Positions 24,843 to 33,307 of a stretch of 51,640 nt of DNA are shown in pieces. Each line of letters begins with the position of its first letter. The stretch's first letter is position 1. The position numbers and the translations under genes were made by a program. Origin of the DNA: JALCRY01 sp050946575 (lineage in GTDB: Bacteria; Bacillota; Clostridia; Peptostreptococcales; Anaerovoracaceae); assembly GCA_050946575.1 (NCBI GenBank), contig JBMNVB010000011.1, positions 1-51,640 of the forward strand, in the 5' to 3' direction. The notes below the pieces were generated by a model. That model saw nothing but the letters and a program-made list of their open reading frames with translations. It was not told the DNA's origin and made no database searches.

Positions 24843-25328
24843 ATGTATAATATCGGCGATAAAGTAGTATATCCGATGCACGGCGCCGGAGTGATAGAAG
24901 GTATAGAGAGCAAGGAGATCCTCGGACAGGAGAGAGAATACTATATCCTTCACGTGCCGGGCGACAACATGAAAATAATGATACCTGTCGATACCGCGGA
25001 CTCCATCGGCGTTCGCAGGGTCATCGACAGAAAGGACATTAAGAAAGTTTTCGACACGCTCAGCGACGAATCGACTGCCATGCCTTCGAACTGGAACAGG
25101 AGAAACCGCGGTAACACGGACAAACTGAAGACCGGAGACATTTTTGAGGTCGCGGAAGTCGTCCGCAACCTGATGAGGCTCGAAGCCGAAAAGCATCTTT
25201 CGGCCGGCGAGAAAAAGCTCATGACGAACGCGAGGCACATCCTTCTGACGGAGATGGTGCTCGCGGCGGAAGCCGAGTCCGAACCCGAAAAGATCGAGGA
25301 AATGATCGACCAGGCGGTAGGCCTTTAG
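24843..25328 (+). CDS. carD: CarD/CdnL-family RNA polymerase-binding regulator
   Basis: This 161-residue protein has an N-terminal CarD/TRCF RNA-polymerase-interacting domain, MYNIGDKVVYPMHGAGVIEG, with YYILHVPGDNMKIMIPVDTAD. A helical C-terminal domain follows, with VAEVVRNLMRLEAEKHLSAGEKKLMTNARHIL spread over residues 100-133. CdnL-type proteins bind the beta subunit and stabilise open complexes at rRNA and other promoters. The ATG follows GAGAGGAG. It is a single-gene transcript between two promoters and a strong terminator. The name carD is used at family level. Confidence 0.9.
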   Translation: MYNIGDKVVYPMHGAGVIEGIESKEILGQEREYYILHVPGDNMKIMIPVDTADSIGVRRVIDRKDIKKVFDTLSDESTAMPSNWNRRNRGNTDKLKTGDIFEVAEVVRNLMRLEAEKHLSAGEKKLMTNARHILLTEMVLAAEAESEPEKIEEMIDQAVGL

Positions 25329-25369
25329 CGCGGAGCGCCGCATCGATGCATTGGTGAGAAGTCAAAATC

Positions 25370-25397
25370 CGGCGGAGTTATGTCCGCCGTTTTTTTT
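25370..25397 (+). terminator. carD terminator
   Basis: CGGCGGA and TCCGCCG form a 7-bp stem with the loop GTTATG, followed by eight T's. It lies 41 bases past the carD stop and is a strong intrinsic terminator. Confidence 0.92.
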
Positions 25398-25424
25398 GCG
25401 CTCGATTTTGCGGGCTTCCGTTTC

Positions 25425-25675
25425 TTTACAGCGCGGGCCCCGCGTGTTATACTATCGCGTGATGGACAGTATTCCCTGAGGAAACTATACCATTTCAGTT
25501 AAAATAACAGCAGGACGGAGCGGAACGAAGACGGATCCGTATCGCGGAAGCGAACGGCAGCCGCAGAAACAGAGACGCTTTTGTACTGTCATGTTTATTG
25601 CTGCAAATAAGGGAATGTTCATCCATACGGCACGGCCGTATGGATCGTTGTTTTTTGGGAAAACGGAGGCAAGAG
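25425..25675 (+). promoter_or_regulatory. Promoter and long terminator-bearing leader of yhdT-panF
   Basis: TTTACA (25425-25430), 17 bases and TATACT (25448-25453) form a promoter starting near 25460. The 216-base leader has no gene. It contains a hairpin built on AGT-A-TTCC-CTGA-GGAA-A-CT near 25469. It ends with an 11-bp stem, ATCCATACGGC-ACG-GCCGTATGGAT (25621-25645), and CGTTGTTTTTT, an intrinsic terminator placed 30 bases before the yhdT start. An upstream CCGTAT (25537-25542) could pair with ATACGG (25625-25630) in the terminator's rising arm as an antiterminator. I match it to no known riboswitch class; a T-box was considered but its conserved motifs are absent. Confidence 0.65.
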
Positions 25676-25963
25676 ATGGAACCTAAAACGAGGGAGGAAA
25701 AGGAACTCCAGATGAAGCGCGAGGCGAAGGCCTCGTTCATCCTGTTCGCGATCTGCTTCGCATGGCACGTCGGGTTCGGATACGGACTGTCCGGACACTG
25801 CGCCGTCGAATGGGCAGGCATCCCGCTGTGGTGGTGGCTCAGCACGCCGGGAGTGTTCGTTGTTGCTGTTATCGGCGTCGTCTTCCTGCTGAAAAAAGTG
25901 TTTGTTGATTTCAGCCTGGACGACGAACCCGAAGAGAGGGGAGGAGAAGGCGATGAGCGGTAA
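25676..25963 (+). CDS. yhdT: YhdT-like small membrane partner of PanF (DUF997)
   Basis: This 95-residue protein has a basic N-terminus and two membrane spans (ASFILFAICFAWHVGFGYG and PGVFVVAVIGVVFLLKKVFV) around GIPLWWWLSTP, then an acidic tail. This matches the small YhdT/DUF997 proteins found next to sodium/pantothenate symporters. The frame opens upstream, but ATG 25676 follows GGAGGCAAGAG. Its last 11 bases overlap panF, implying coupled translation and probably complex formation. Its own function is not established; an accessory role to PanF is inferred from the conserved pairing. Confidence 0.85.
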   Translation: MEPKTREEKELQMKREAKASFILFAICFAWHVGFGYGLSGHCAVEWAGIPLWWWLSTPGVFVVAVIGVVFLLKKVFVDFSLDDEPEERGGEGDER

Positions 25964-27506
25964 ACAGGCAGGCGTTCTTGCGATCCTGCTCGCATACATG
26001 GCGCTGAACCTCGTGGTCGGCATCTGGATGTCGAAGCAGGGAGAGAAAAAGAGCGGCAAGGGAGGATTCCTCCAGAATTATTTTATCGGCGGAAGAAGCA
26101 TGGGCGGCTTCGTGCTCGCGATGACGCTCATCGCGACATACACGAGCGCGAGTTCGTTCCTCGGCGGGCCGGGGCTCGCGTCTGACTGGGGCCTCACCCA
26201 GTCGTGGGTCGCGGCGATACAGATAGGCACCGCGTTCATCACGCTCGGCGTGGTGGGAAAGAAGCTCGCTGTGGTCTCAAGAAGGATCAATGCGGTGACG
26301 GTCACTGAGTATCTGCGCGCGAGGTACAATTCGCCGGCGATCGTGATAACGTGCTCGGTGGCACTGCTCGTGTTTTTCGCGGCGCAGATGGTGGCGCAGT
26401 TCATGGGCGGCGCGACGCTGATCCAGGTGGCTACGGGAATGCCGTACATCTGGGGGCTCGTGCTGTTCGCGGCGGTGGTAATAATCTATACGTCGATCGG
26501 CGGGTTCCGCGCGGTCGTCATCACTGACACTATCCAGGGTCTCGTGATGACCATAGGCACGTTCCTGTTCCTGTTCTTCGTTATCCGCGCGGGCGGCGGA
26601 CTCGGCCATATCGAGACGGCGCTCGACGCGTCGAACCCGGGCTGGAATCTGCTCGGCATGGGCGATAACGGAAAGACCGTACTGGCGCTCTCGCCGGGGT
26701 ATCTGATCTCGTTCTGGGTGCTCGTCGGCGTCGGCGTCATCGGGCTCCCGCAGACGGCCGTGAGGAGCATGGGATTCAAGGACACGCAGTCCCTGCACCG
26801 CGCATTGATATACGGTACGGTCACTGTGGGCATCCTGATGATCGGCATGCATTTCGCCGGGACTCTGACGGTGCCGCTCGTGGAGGGCGCGAATCTCGAA
26901 TCGACGGACCAGGTCATCCCGTACGTTGTCATGAAGTACATGCCGACGTGGGCCGCGGGACTCTTCCTGGCGGCGCCGCTCGCTGCGGTAATGTCCACTG
27001 TCGATTCGCTGATGATACTGGCGTCGGCCACGATCATCAAGGATCTGTACATGAACTACATCGTCAAAAAGGATTACAGGGACGCTCCGCGCGATGAAAA
27101 GGCGTATGTCTCGGAGACTGCCGAAGAGGAAAAGAAGCAGCAGAAGAAGCTGAGCCGCGCGAGCGTGCTGCTCACGGTCGCTATCGGCCTGATAGTGTTC
27201 CTGTGCGCGATAAAACCGCCGAGCATCCTCGTGTGGGTAAACCTGTTCGCCATGGGAGGACTCGAGGCGACGTTCTTCTGGCCGCTCGTCGGAGGGCTGT
27301 TCTACAGGAAAGGCACTGCCGCGGCGTGCCTCAGCTCGACAGTGGTCGGCATCGCGGTCTTCCTGTTCTTCAACCTCAACAAGATCGCGCCGTTCCATAT
27401 CCACGAGATCGTGCTCGGGCTTATAGCCGGCGGACTGACGTATTTCATCGTCAGCAAGGTCCAGAACAAAGAACCGGATCCCGAGATGCTGAAAATCTGT
27501 TTCTGA
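25953..27506 (+). CDS. panF: Sodium/pantothenate symporter
   Basis: This 517-residue sodium:solute symporter (SSS family) has about 13 spans. Recognisable segments are NYFIGGRSMGGFVLAMTLIATYTSASSF split over residues about 40-65, the GLTQSWVAAIQIG helix, VNAVTVTEYLRAR-like NAVTVTEYLRARY, and TSIGGFRAVVITDTIQG, as in PanF. It imports pantothenate with sodium for coenzyme A synthesis. The ATG follows GGGGAGGAG inside the end of yhdT. The long leader at 25460 with its terminator probably controls both genes. The substrate assignment rests on family resemblance plus the adjacent yhdT. Confidence 0.9.
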   Translation: MSGKQAGVLAILLAYMALNLVVGIWMSKQGEKKSGKGGFLQNYFIGGRSMGGFVLAMTLIATYTSASSFLGGPGLASDWGLTQSWVAAIQIGTAFITLGVVGKKLAVVSRRINAVTVTEYLRARYNSPAIVITCSVALLVFFAAQMVAQFMGGATLIQVATGMPYIWGLVLFAAVVIIYTSIGGFRAVVITDTIQGLVMTIGTFLFLFFVIRAGGGLGHIETALDASNPGWNLLGMGDNGKTVLALSPGYLISFWVLVGVGVIGLPQTAVRSMGFKDTQSLHRALIYGTVTVGILMIGMHFAGTLTVPLVEGANLESTDQVIPYVVMKYMPTWAAGLFLAAPLAAVMSTVDSLMILASATIIKDLYMNYIVKKDYRDAPRDEKAYVSETAEEEKKQQKKLSRASVLLTVAIGLIVFLCAIKPPSILVWVNLFAMGGLEATFFWPLVGGLFYRKGTAAACLSSTVVGIAVFLFFNLNKIAPFHIHEIVLGLIAGGLTYFIVSKVQNKEPDPEMLKICF

Positions 27507-27514
27507 TGATCATG

Positions 27515-27543
27515 TCCCGGGGCCGCGCGCCCCGGGATCTTTT
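27515..27543 (+). terminator. Hairpin between panF and the hydrolase gene
   Basis: TCCCGGGGC and GCCCCGGGA form a 9-bp stem with a 5-base loop, followed by TCTTTT. It lies 8 bases after the panF stop and only 13 bases before the next start codon, so read-through or attenuation may supply the hydrolase gene; no separate promoter was seen. Confidence 0.75.
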
Positions 27544-27556
27544 ACGGAGGTGCGAA

Positions 27557-28537
27557 ATGGCGCTTGATCCGCAGGTGGAGGAATACTACCGGGAAAAAAT
27601 AAAATCGAAAAACTTCGGCCTCGGCACGGAGGACATCGCATTGATAAGAAAAGGCGCGGATGAGACGTATAACGACAGGAACGTGACGGAGACGATATGG
27701 CGAGTTGAAGATACTGCAGCAATGCGCGGAGACGGGGGATCCGTCCCGCTCCGCGTCTACCGTCCGGACGGCGGCGCCGGGAAGCCTGTCATTCTGTATT
27801 TCCACGGCGGCGGGTTCATCATGCACAATATCGCGAGCCATGACAGCCTGTGCAGGTTCATCGCGAAGGCCGCGGATTCGGTCGTCGTTTCCGTCGGATA
27901 CAGGCTCGCGCCGGAGCATCCCTATCCGGCGGCGCTCGACGACGGGATGGCGGCTCTCTCGTGGGCCGCGGAAAACGCGGAGTCATTCGGAGGCGATCCC
28001 CGGATGACGGTGCTCGGAGGGGACAGCGCGGGGGCGACGATCTCCGCGGCAGTAGCGCTGCAGCCCGGGCGCCCGGACATTGCGGCTCTGATGCTGCTTT
28101 ACGGGATGTACGGCGCGGTGCCTGTTTCTGAATCAGAGACCGTGCGCAGATACGGAGGAGGAGATTTCGTGCTGCCGGAGGAAATGATAGAGTTCTGCGA
28201 CAGGATGTATCTGTCCGAGGCGCCGTGCGCGGCAGGCGGAAGATATGATCCCGGTCTGGATCCGTATTATTACGGTCTGATGCCCGGAATAGCCGGATGC
28301 TGTGACAATGTCCCGCCGTCATACATAATTTCGGCGGAGTATGACCCGCTGAGGCAGGACGGGGAAGCGTTCGCGGAGCGGATGGCGGAGCGCGGCGTCC
28401 GTGTCAGGCAGATCACGGCAGGCGGGATGATGCACGGCTTCGCATTGCTGTATGACAGATTCGACCGCGGAGCGGAGCTGCTGCGCCGGATCTGCAGAGA
28501 AATAAGGGAAGATGTGACCGGGAGGCCCGGCCGCTGA
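27557..28537 (+). CDS. Alpha/beta hydrolase, hormone-sensitive-lipase-like esterase
   Basis: This 326-residue enzyme of the HSL-type (alpha/beta hydrolase fold 3) family has the oxyanion motif YFHGGGF, the nucleophile elbow GGDSAGA (Ser), the acid in SAEYDPLRQDGEAF (Asp) and the His in GGMMHGF, a full catalytic triad. YRLAPEHPYPAALDD is also a family hallmark. It probably hydrolyses short-chain carboxyl esters in the cytoplasm; no signal peptide is seen. The frame is open far upstream into panF, but ATG 27557 follows ACGGAGGTG. It sits behind a terminator-like hairpin after panF; no link to pantothenate is evident. Confidence 0.92.
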   Translation: MALDPQVEEYYREKIKSKNFGLGTEDIALIRKGADETYNDRNVTETIWRVEDTAAMRGDGGSVPLRVYRPDGGAGKPVILYFHGGGFIMHNIASHDSLCRFIAKAADSVVVSVGYRLAPEHPYPAALDDGMAALSWAAENAESFGGDPRMTVLGGDSAGATISAAVALQPGRPDIAALMLLYGMYGAVPVSESETVRRYGGGDFVLPEEMIEFCDRMYLSEAPCAAGGRYDPGLDPYYYGLMPGIAGCCDNVPPSYIISAEYDPLRQDGEAFAERMAERGVRVRQITAGGMMHGFALLYDRFDRGAELLRRICREIREDVTGRPGR

Positions 28538-28565
28538 AAACAGGCGGCTGAGCCTCTTTGCTTTC

Positions 28566-28595
28566 TTGAATGTATATATGCGTTTGTGATAAGAT
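28566..28595 (+). promoter_or_regulatory. Promoter candidate of yacL-ispDF-proS
   Basis: TTGAAT (28566-28571), an 18-base spacer and TAAGAT (28590-28595) lie 41 bases before the yacL start. The surrounding AT-rich stretch contrasts with the GC-rich genes. Confidence 0.55.
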
Positions 28596-28636
28596 AATAT
28601 GATATTACAAGAAAAAAAGGAAAGGAGGTGAAAAGG

Positions 28637-29758
28637 ATGCTAAAGAAATTATTCAGAACTGTGCTCACTATTATCGGCGGAGGCATCGGCTACGGTCTGT
28701 ACGCACTGACGATGTACCTTTTATCCATCAGTCAGTACAGGGACTTTGAAAAAGGGCTGTCGGACTGGCAGCATATAGGCATTGCGGTATTATTTATTGT
28801 TTTATTCGGATTTATATTTTTCAAGATCACTCCGCTTCTTAACAGGCAGAGCAGGAAGATCAGCAGCAATATCGAATCGGAGCTGCAGTCGTTTTCGTCA
28901 GGCGAGATAATTTCGGGATTCGTCGGGGTCGTGCTCGGACTTTTTATGGCATATCTCATAAGCCCGATATTCCGGGCGATAGATGTGCCGTACCTTCCTA
29001 CAGTGCTGACGGTGCTGGCGTATCTGCTGCTCGGTTACCTTGGCGCGGTGATTTTCTCCAAGCGGTCACTTGACTTTATTCCTTCGATGGTCGCGCAGAG
29101 AAGGTCTGACAGGGAGACGAAGAAAAAGAAGAAGAGCCCCGCGGCTCCGAAGATACTGGATACGAGCGTTATCATAGACGGGCGCATCGCCGATATCATT
29201 AAGACGGGGTTCCTCGAGGGCCAGATCATAATACCGGAATTCGTACTGATCGAGCTGCAGCACATTGCCGATTCTTCGGACAGCCTCAAGCGCAACCGCG
29301 GCAGGCGCGGGCTCGACATACTGAAGCGCATGGAGACGGAATTCGGGATAGAGATATTCAATCCCGAGGACGAGAAAGAGGCGAAGGAGCTTGACGAGAT
29401 CCCCGAGGTCGATATCAAGCTGCTGAAGCTCGCGCAGATGATGAACGGCAAGGTGGTCACGAATGACTACAACCTGAACAAGGTGGCGGGCATACAGGGT
29501 GTCGAGGTTCTTAATATCAACGAACTCGCAAATACTCTGAAGCCTATTGTACTGCCCGGCGAAAGCATGTCGCTGTTCCTCGTGAAGGACGGCAAGGGAA
29601 GGAACCAGGCGGTAGGATATCTGGATGACGGCACGATGATCGTGGTAGAAGACGGCAGAAAATTCATCGGCAAGACTATCGATATCACGGTCACGAGCGT
29701 GCTCCAGACCGCCGCGGGCAGGATGATATTCGGAAAGCCCGAGAAGAAGCAGGCGTGA
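28637..29758 (+). CDS. yacL: YacL-type PIN/TRAM membrane protein
   Basis: The 373-residue protein has four N-terminal membrane spans (residues about 8-140) and a basic linker. A PIN nuclease-like domain follows (ILDTSVIIDGRIADI with the first acidic residues, VLIELQHIAD, and VVTNDYNLNKVA with the last). A C-terminal TRAM domain (GRNQAVGYLDDGTMIVVEDG, ITVTSVLQTAAGRMIFG) is a predicted RNA-binding module. The domain order is that of YacL of Bacillus, which also lies beside ispD/ispF. Function is uncertain; a membrane-tethered RNase is inferred. ATG 28637 is 7 bases after AAAGGAGGT; the GTG inside that site is rejected. Confidence 0.9.
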   Translation: MLKKLFRTVLTIIGGGIGYGLYALTMYLLSISQYRDFEKGLSDWQHIGIAVLFIVLFGFIFFKITPLLNRQSRKISSNIESELQSFSSGEIISGFVGVVLGLFMAYLISPIFRAIDVPYLPTVLTVLAYLLLGYLGAVIFSKRSLDFIPSMVAQRRSDRETKKKKKSPAAPKILDTSVIIDGRIADIIKTGFLEGQIIIPEFVLIELQHIADSSDSLKRNRGRRGLDILKRMETEFGIEIFNPEDEKEAKELDEIPEVDIKLLKLAQMMNGKVVTNDYNLNKVAGIQGVEVLNINELANTLKPIVLPGESMSLFLVKDGKGRNQAVGYLDDGTMIVVEDGRKFIGKTIDITVTSVLQTAAGRMIFGKPEKKQA

Positions 29759-29774
29759 CTGCCGGAAGGGAAAA

Positions 29775-30920
29775 ATGAAAACAGGAGTTATTATCGCCGC
29801 GGCCGGAGCGGGGACCCGCATGGGACGCGGCGAGCCTAAACAATTCATGGATATCGGCGGAGAGCCGATGCTTGTGAGATCTGCCCGTATTTTCCGGGAC
29901 ATGCCGGAGATATGCGGAATGATCGTGACATCGGCGGAAGAATACGTCGCGCGTACTGAAGAGGTGCTGCGCGGCGCCGGGATAGAGGCCGAAGTCATTG
30001 CCGGCGGAGCCGAGCGGCAGGATTCCGTGAGGCTCGCGGTCGAATATATGGCGGAGGAGCATCCCGACTGGGACTGTGTGCTGATACATGACTGCGCCAG
30101 GCCGTTTGTGACGGAAGAGATCGTGCGAAAGTGCATCCCTGCGGCTTCTTCGGCGGGAGCCGCCGTTCCGGTCGTTCCGGTGAAGGATACGATCAGGGAG
30201 CGCGGACGCACGCTCGACCGAAGCGGCCTTTTTGCGGTGCAGACGCCGCAGGGGTTCCGGACGGATGTCATCATCGAGGCGCACAGACGCGCCGCGGAGG
30301 ACGGCTTTTCGGGCACGGACGATATCTCGCTCGCTGAAAGGATCGGAACGGTACCGGAAATGACAGAAGGAAGCTATAAAAACATAAAGATCACGACGCC
30401 GGACGATCTTGAAAAGATAAGTCCGGGCGGGAAAGTCCCGAGGACAGGCACGGGATTCGACGTACACAGGTCGGGCGGCGGGCGCCGCCTCGTGCTCGGC
30501 GGGGCGGAGTTCCCCGGCGAAACGGGACTTATCGGTCATTCCGACGCTGACGTGCTGCTGCACGCAGTTATGGACGCGCTGCTCGGGGCCGCGGGCCTCG
30601 GCGACATCGGCAGGCATTTTCCCGATACCGATGAAAGATACGCGGGGATATCGAGCATGGAGCTCCTGCGTGAGGTCGGGACGATGCTCGCGGACGGGGG
30701 ATTCCGTACCGGGAACATAGACGCGGTCGTCATCTGCGAACGTCCGAAGATAGCACCGCGAACGGACGAGATGGAAAAAAACATAGCCGGGGCGCTCGGC
30801 ATTGATGAGAAAAACGTAAATGTAAAGGGCACGACGACAGAAGGCCTGGGATTCACAGGGAGAGGCGAGGGCATCGCCGCAAGCGCCGTGTGCACCGTAT
30901 ATCTGACAGAAGGAGAATAG
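29775..30920 (+). CDS. ispDF: Bifunctional IspD-IspF of the MEP isoprenoid pathway
   Basis: This 381-residue fusion has two MEP-pathway enzymes. Residues 1 to about 218 are IspD (2-C-methyl-D-erythritol 4-phosphate cytidylyltransferase), with AAAGAGTRMG, PKQF, HDCARPFV and TPQGF. Residues about 228-381 are IspF (2,4-cyclodiphosphate synthase), with GTGFDVHR, GHSDADVLLHA, GDIGRHFPDTD and KGTTTEGLGFTGRGEGI. The two catalyse non-consecutive steps of isoprenoid precursor synthesis; IspE is not in the window. The ATG follows GGAAGGG. It lies between yacL and proS on one strand with gaps of 16 and 4 bases, so all three are probably co-transcribed. Confidence 0.96.
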   Translation: MKTGVIIAAAGAGTRMGRGEPKQFMDIGGEPMLVRSARIFRDMPEICGMIVTSAEEYVARTEEVLRGAGIEAEVIAGGAERQDSVRLAVEYMAEEHPDWDCVLIHDCARPFVTEEIVRKCIPAASSAGAAVPVVPVKDTIRERGRTLDRSGLFAVQTPQGFRTDVIIEAHRRAAEDGFSGTDDISLAERIGTVPEMTEGSYKNIKITTPDDLEKISPGGKVPRTGTGFDVHRSGGGRRLVLGGAEFPGETGLIGHSDADVLLHAVMDALLGAAGLGDIGRHFPDTDERYAGISSMELLREVGTMLADGGFRTGNIDAVVICERPKIAPRTDEMEKNIAGALGIDEKNVNVKGTTTEGLGFTGRGEGIAASAVCTVYLTEGE

Positions 30921-30924
30921 TCAA

Positions 30925-32679
30925 ATGAGAATGAGCAAACTGCATATGAACACGCTGAAAGAGGTCCCGAACGACGCGGTCGTCCCGAGTCATATCCTGC
31001 TCGTGCGGGCGGATATGATCAGGCAGGGGGCGTCCGGGATCTACGAGTACATGCATATGGGCTACAGGTCGCTGAGAAAGATCGCGGAGATAGTCCGCGA
31101 GGAGATGGACGCGATCGGGGCGCAGGAGATACATGTCTCGGCGATTTCGCCGGCGGAGCTCTGGCAGGAGTCCGGGCGCTGGAACGATTACGGCCCCGAG
31201 CTCTGGAGGATAAAGGACAGGAACGGGCGCGACTTCTGTCTCGGCCCGACGCATGAAGAGGTGTTCACTGATCTGATCAGGTATGACACGAGTTCGTACA
31301 GGCAGCTTCCGTTCTCACTGTATCAGATACAGACTAAATACAGGGATGAGGCGAGGCCGCGTTTCGGGCTCATGAGGAGCCGCGAATTTGTAATGAAAGA
31401 CGCGTATTCGTTCAATGCGGGCCCCGAAAGTCTGGATGAGACATATGAAGAGATGTATGCGGCGTATGAGAAGATATTCACCCGCTGCGGGCTGGATTTC
31501 CGCGCGGTGGAGGCGGACACGGGCGCGATCGGCGGCAGCAATTCGCATGAGTTCACGGCGCTGTCCGAGGTCGGAGAGAGTTCGATCGTCTACTGCGACA
31601 GCTGCGGATATGCGGCGACCGACGAACGGGCGGAATGCGTCGATGACCCTGCGTCCGACGAGGAGATGAAGCCGCTCGAAAAGAAATACACGCCGGGAAC
31701 GAAGACGATAGAAGCGGTGGCCGAATACCTCGGGCTCGACAAAAAGCAGACTATCAAGGCGCTGCTGTTCCAGACGCTCGATGAGAATCTGGAAGTGAAC
31801 GGCTACGTCGCGGCGTTCGTGAGGGGCGACCGCGAGGTCAACACGATAAAGCTCGTGAACGCGCTCGACATACCGGAGTACGCGCTCGAGTTCGCGGAGG
31901 AAGAGAACATGGCGAAGGCCTGCGGGTGCGTCGGCGGCTTTACGGGACCGATGCATCTCCATGACTGCACGATCGTCGTTGACAGCGAGCTCACCGGGCT
32001 CAAAAACCTGTGCGCCGGCGCGTGCGAGAAGGACCACCATTATATAAACATGAACTACGGAAGAGATTACGAGGGCGACATCGTGACGGACATCAAGCTG
32101 ATGAAGGCGGGAGACAAATGTCCGAAGTGCGGGACGCCGGTCAGCGGCGCGCGCGGCATCGAGGTCGGGCAGGTGTTCAAGCTCGGCACGAAATACAGCG
32201 AATCGATGCATGCTATGTATAAGGATGAGAACCAGAAAGAGCATCCGATCTGGATGGGAAGCTACGGCATCGGCGTGAGCAGGACTCTCGCGGCTGTCGT
32301 GGAACAGCACCACGATGACAAGGGGATCATCTGGCCGGTGGCGGTCGCTCCGTACGAGGCGATCATCACCATAGTGAAATCGAAGGATGATAAGCAGAAG
32401 GAAGTCGCCGAAAAGATCTATCAGGAACTCCTGAGCAGCGGTGTGGAAGTACTGCTCGACGACAGGAACGAGCGCCCGGGCGTCAAGTTCAATGACGCCG
32501 AGCTTCTCGGCATACCTGTCGCGATCACCGTCGGTCGCGGCGCGGCAGACGGCATAGTCGAATACAAACTCAGACGTGAGAGTGAGAAGGAGGAGATCCC
32601 CGCGGACGAAGCGATCCGCAGGACAGTTGAACTGATCGACTTAGAAAGAGATGGAAGATTCAACTTCGCGAAAGAATAA
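30925..32679 (+). CDS. proS: Prolyl-tRNA synthetase (bacterial type with editing insertion)
   Basis: This 584-residue class II synthetase charges tRNA-Pro. Motif 2 and its neighbours (SLYQIQTKYRDEARPRFGLMR split around 31315-31380) and motif 3 (SYGIGVSRTLAAVVEQHHD) are clear. The central INS editing domain, which removes mischarged alanine, covers residues about 245-380 (YVAAFVRGDREVN, KACGCVGGFTGP, CAGACEKDHHYIN). The C-terminal anticodon-binding domain ends the protein (VLLDDRNERPGVKFNDAELLG). The ATG is 9 bases after AAGGAG; a second ATG at 30931 is also possible. Its last 29 bases overlap the next gene. Confidence 0.96.
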   Translation: MRMSKLHMNTLKEVPNDAVVPSHILLVRADMIRQGASGIYEYMHMGYRSLRKIAEIVREEMDAIGAQEIHVSAISPAELWQESGRWNDYGPELWRIKDRNGRDFCLGPTHEEVFTDLIRYDTSSYRQLPFSLYQIQTKYRDEARPRFGLMRSREFVMKDAYSFNAGPESLDETYEEMYAAYEKIFTRCGLDFRAVEADTGAIGGSNSHEFTALSEVGESSIVYCDSCGYAATDERAECVDDPASDEEMKPLEKKYTPGTKTIEAVAEYLGLDKKQTIKALLFQTLDENLEVNGYVAAFVRGDREVNTIKLVNALDIPEYALEFAEEENMAKACGCVGGFTGPMHLHDCTIVVDSELTGLKNLCAGACEKDHHYINMNYGRDYEGDIVTDIKLMKAGDKCPKCGTPVSGARGIEVGQVFKLGTKYSESMHAMYKDENQKEHPIWMGSYGIGVSRTLAAVVEQHHDDKGIIWPVAVAPYEAIITIVKSKDDKQKEVAEKIYQELLSSGVEVLLDDRNERPGVKFNDAELLGIPVAITVGRGAADGIVEYKLRRESEKEEIPADEAIRRTVELIDLERDGRFNFAKE

Positions 32680-33307
32680 TAAAACGACACTCCGGGATCT
32701 TGCGACCCTGTTCTGGATATTTTTCAAGATAGGGCTGTTCACGATCGGAGGCGGCATGGCGATGATACCCGTCGTCGAGGATATCGCCGTGAACAGGTAC
32801 AAATGGTACTCGGAGGAGGAGGTAATAGACGTCATCGCCGTATGCCAGGCGCTTCCCGGCGTCATCGCGATAAACATGGCGACATACATCGGGAAAGAGC
32901 GGAAGGGGATCCCCGGCGCGCTCGCGGCAACGATCGGCGTGATACTCCCGTCGTACATAATCATCTCGGCCATCGTTATCGTGCTCGGACAGATCCCGGA
33001 CAACAGATACGTCGAAGGGATGTTCACGGGCATGAAGGCGTGCGCCGCGGGACTCATAGCTGTCGCGGCGTGGCATATCGCGCGCAGGACGGTGAAGGAC
33101 GCGTTCACCGCCGCGATCGCGGCGGTCGTGTTCATCGCGATAGCGTTCTTCGACGTGAACGCCGTGCTCGGCGTGCTGTTCGGAGCGGCGTGCGGGCTCA
33201 TCGCCATGGCGGTAAATAATTCAAAAGCCGCGAAGGCGGAAGAGGCCGGAAAGGATAACGACGATGACGCCCCGGACGGCGGAAACGGAGGCGGCGATGT
33301 TCATTAA
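32651..33307 (+). CDS. Chromate-type transporter, first half protein
   Basis: This 218-residue membrane protein belongs to the short-chain CHR (ChrA half) family, with FFKIGLFTIGGGMAMIPVVED near the start and VIAVCQALPGVIAINMATYIG in the middle, both family hallmarks. It has about five or six spans and a hydrophilic C-terminal tail. Short CHR proteins act in pairs, and the second half follows with an 11-base overlap. Chromate efflux is the name-giving activity, but many Clostridia carry such pairs and the true substrate is uncertain. The start overlaps proS by 29 bases, with only AGAAAGAG upstream, so translation is probably coupled. Confidence 0.88.
   Translation: MEDSTSRKNNKTTLRDLATLFWIFFKIGLFTIGGGMAMIPVVEDIAVNRYKWYSEEEVIDVIAVCQALPGVIAINMATYIGKERKGIPGALAATIGVILPSYIIISAIVIVLGQIPDNRYVEGMFTGMKACAAGLIAVAAWHIARRTVKDAFTAAIAAVVFIAIAFFDVNAVLGVLFGAACGLIAMAVNNSKAAKAEEAGKDNDDDAPDGGNGGGDVH

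Noticed and set aside
25460..25675. T-box or common riboswitch in the panF leader
   Set aside because: The T-box antiterminator motif AGGGTGGNACCGCG and the cores of FMN, TPP, cobalamin, SAM and lysine riboswitches were looked for by eye and not found; it is left as an unclassified leader.
27203..27556. Extended N-terminus for the alpha/beta hydrolase
   Set aside because: It would lie inside panF in another frame; the family start and a strong ribosome binding site are at 27557.
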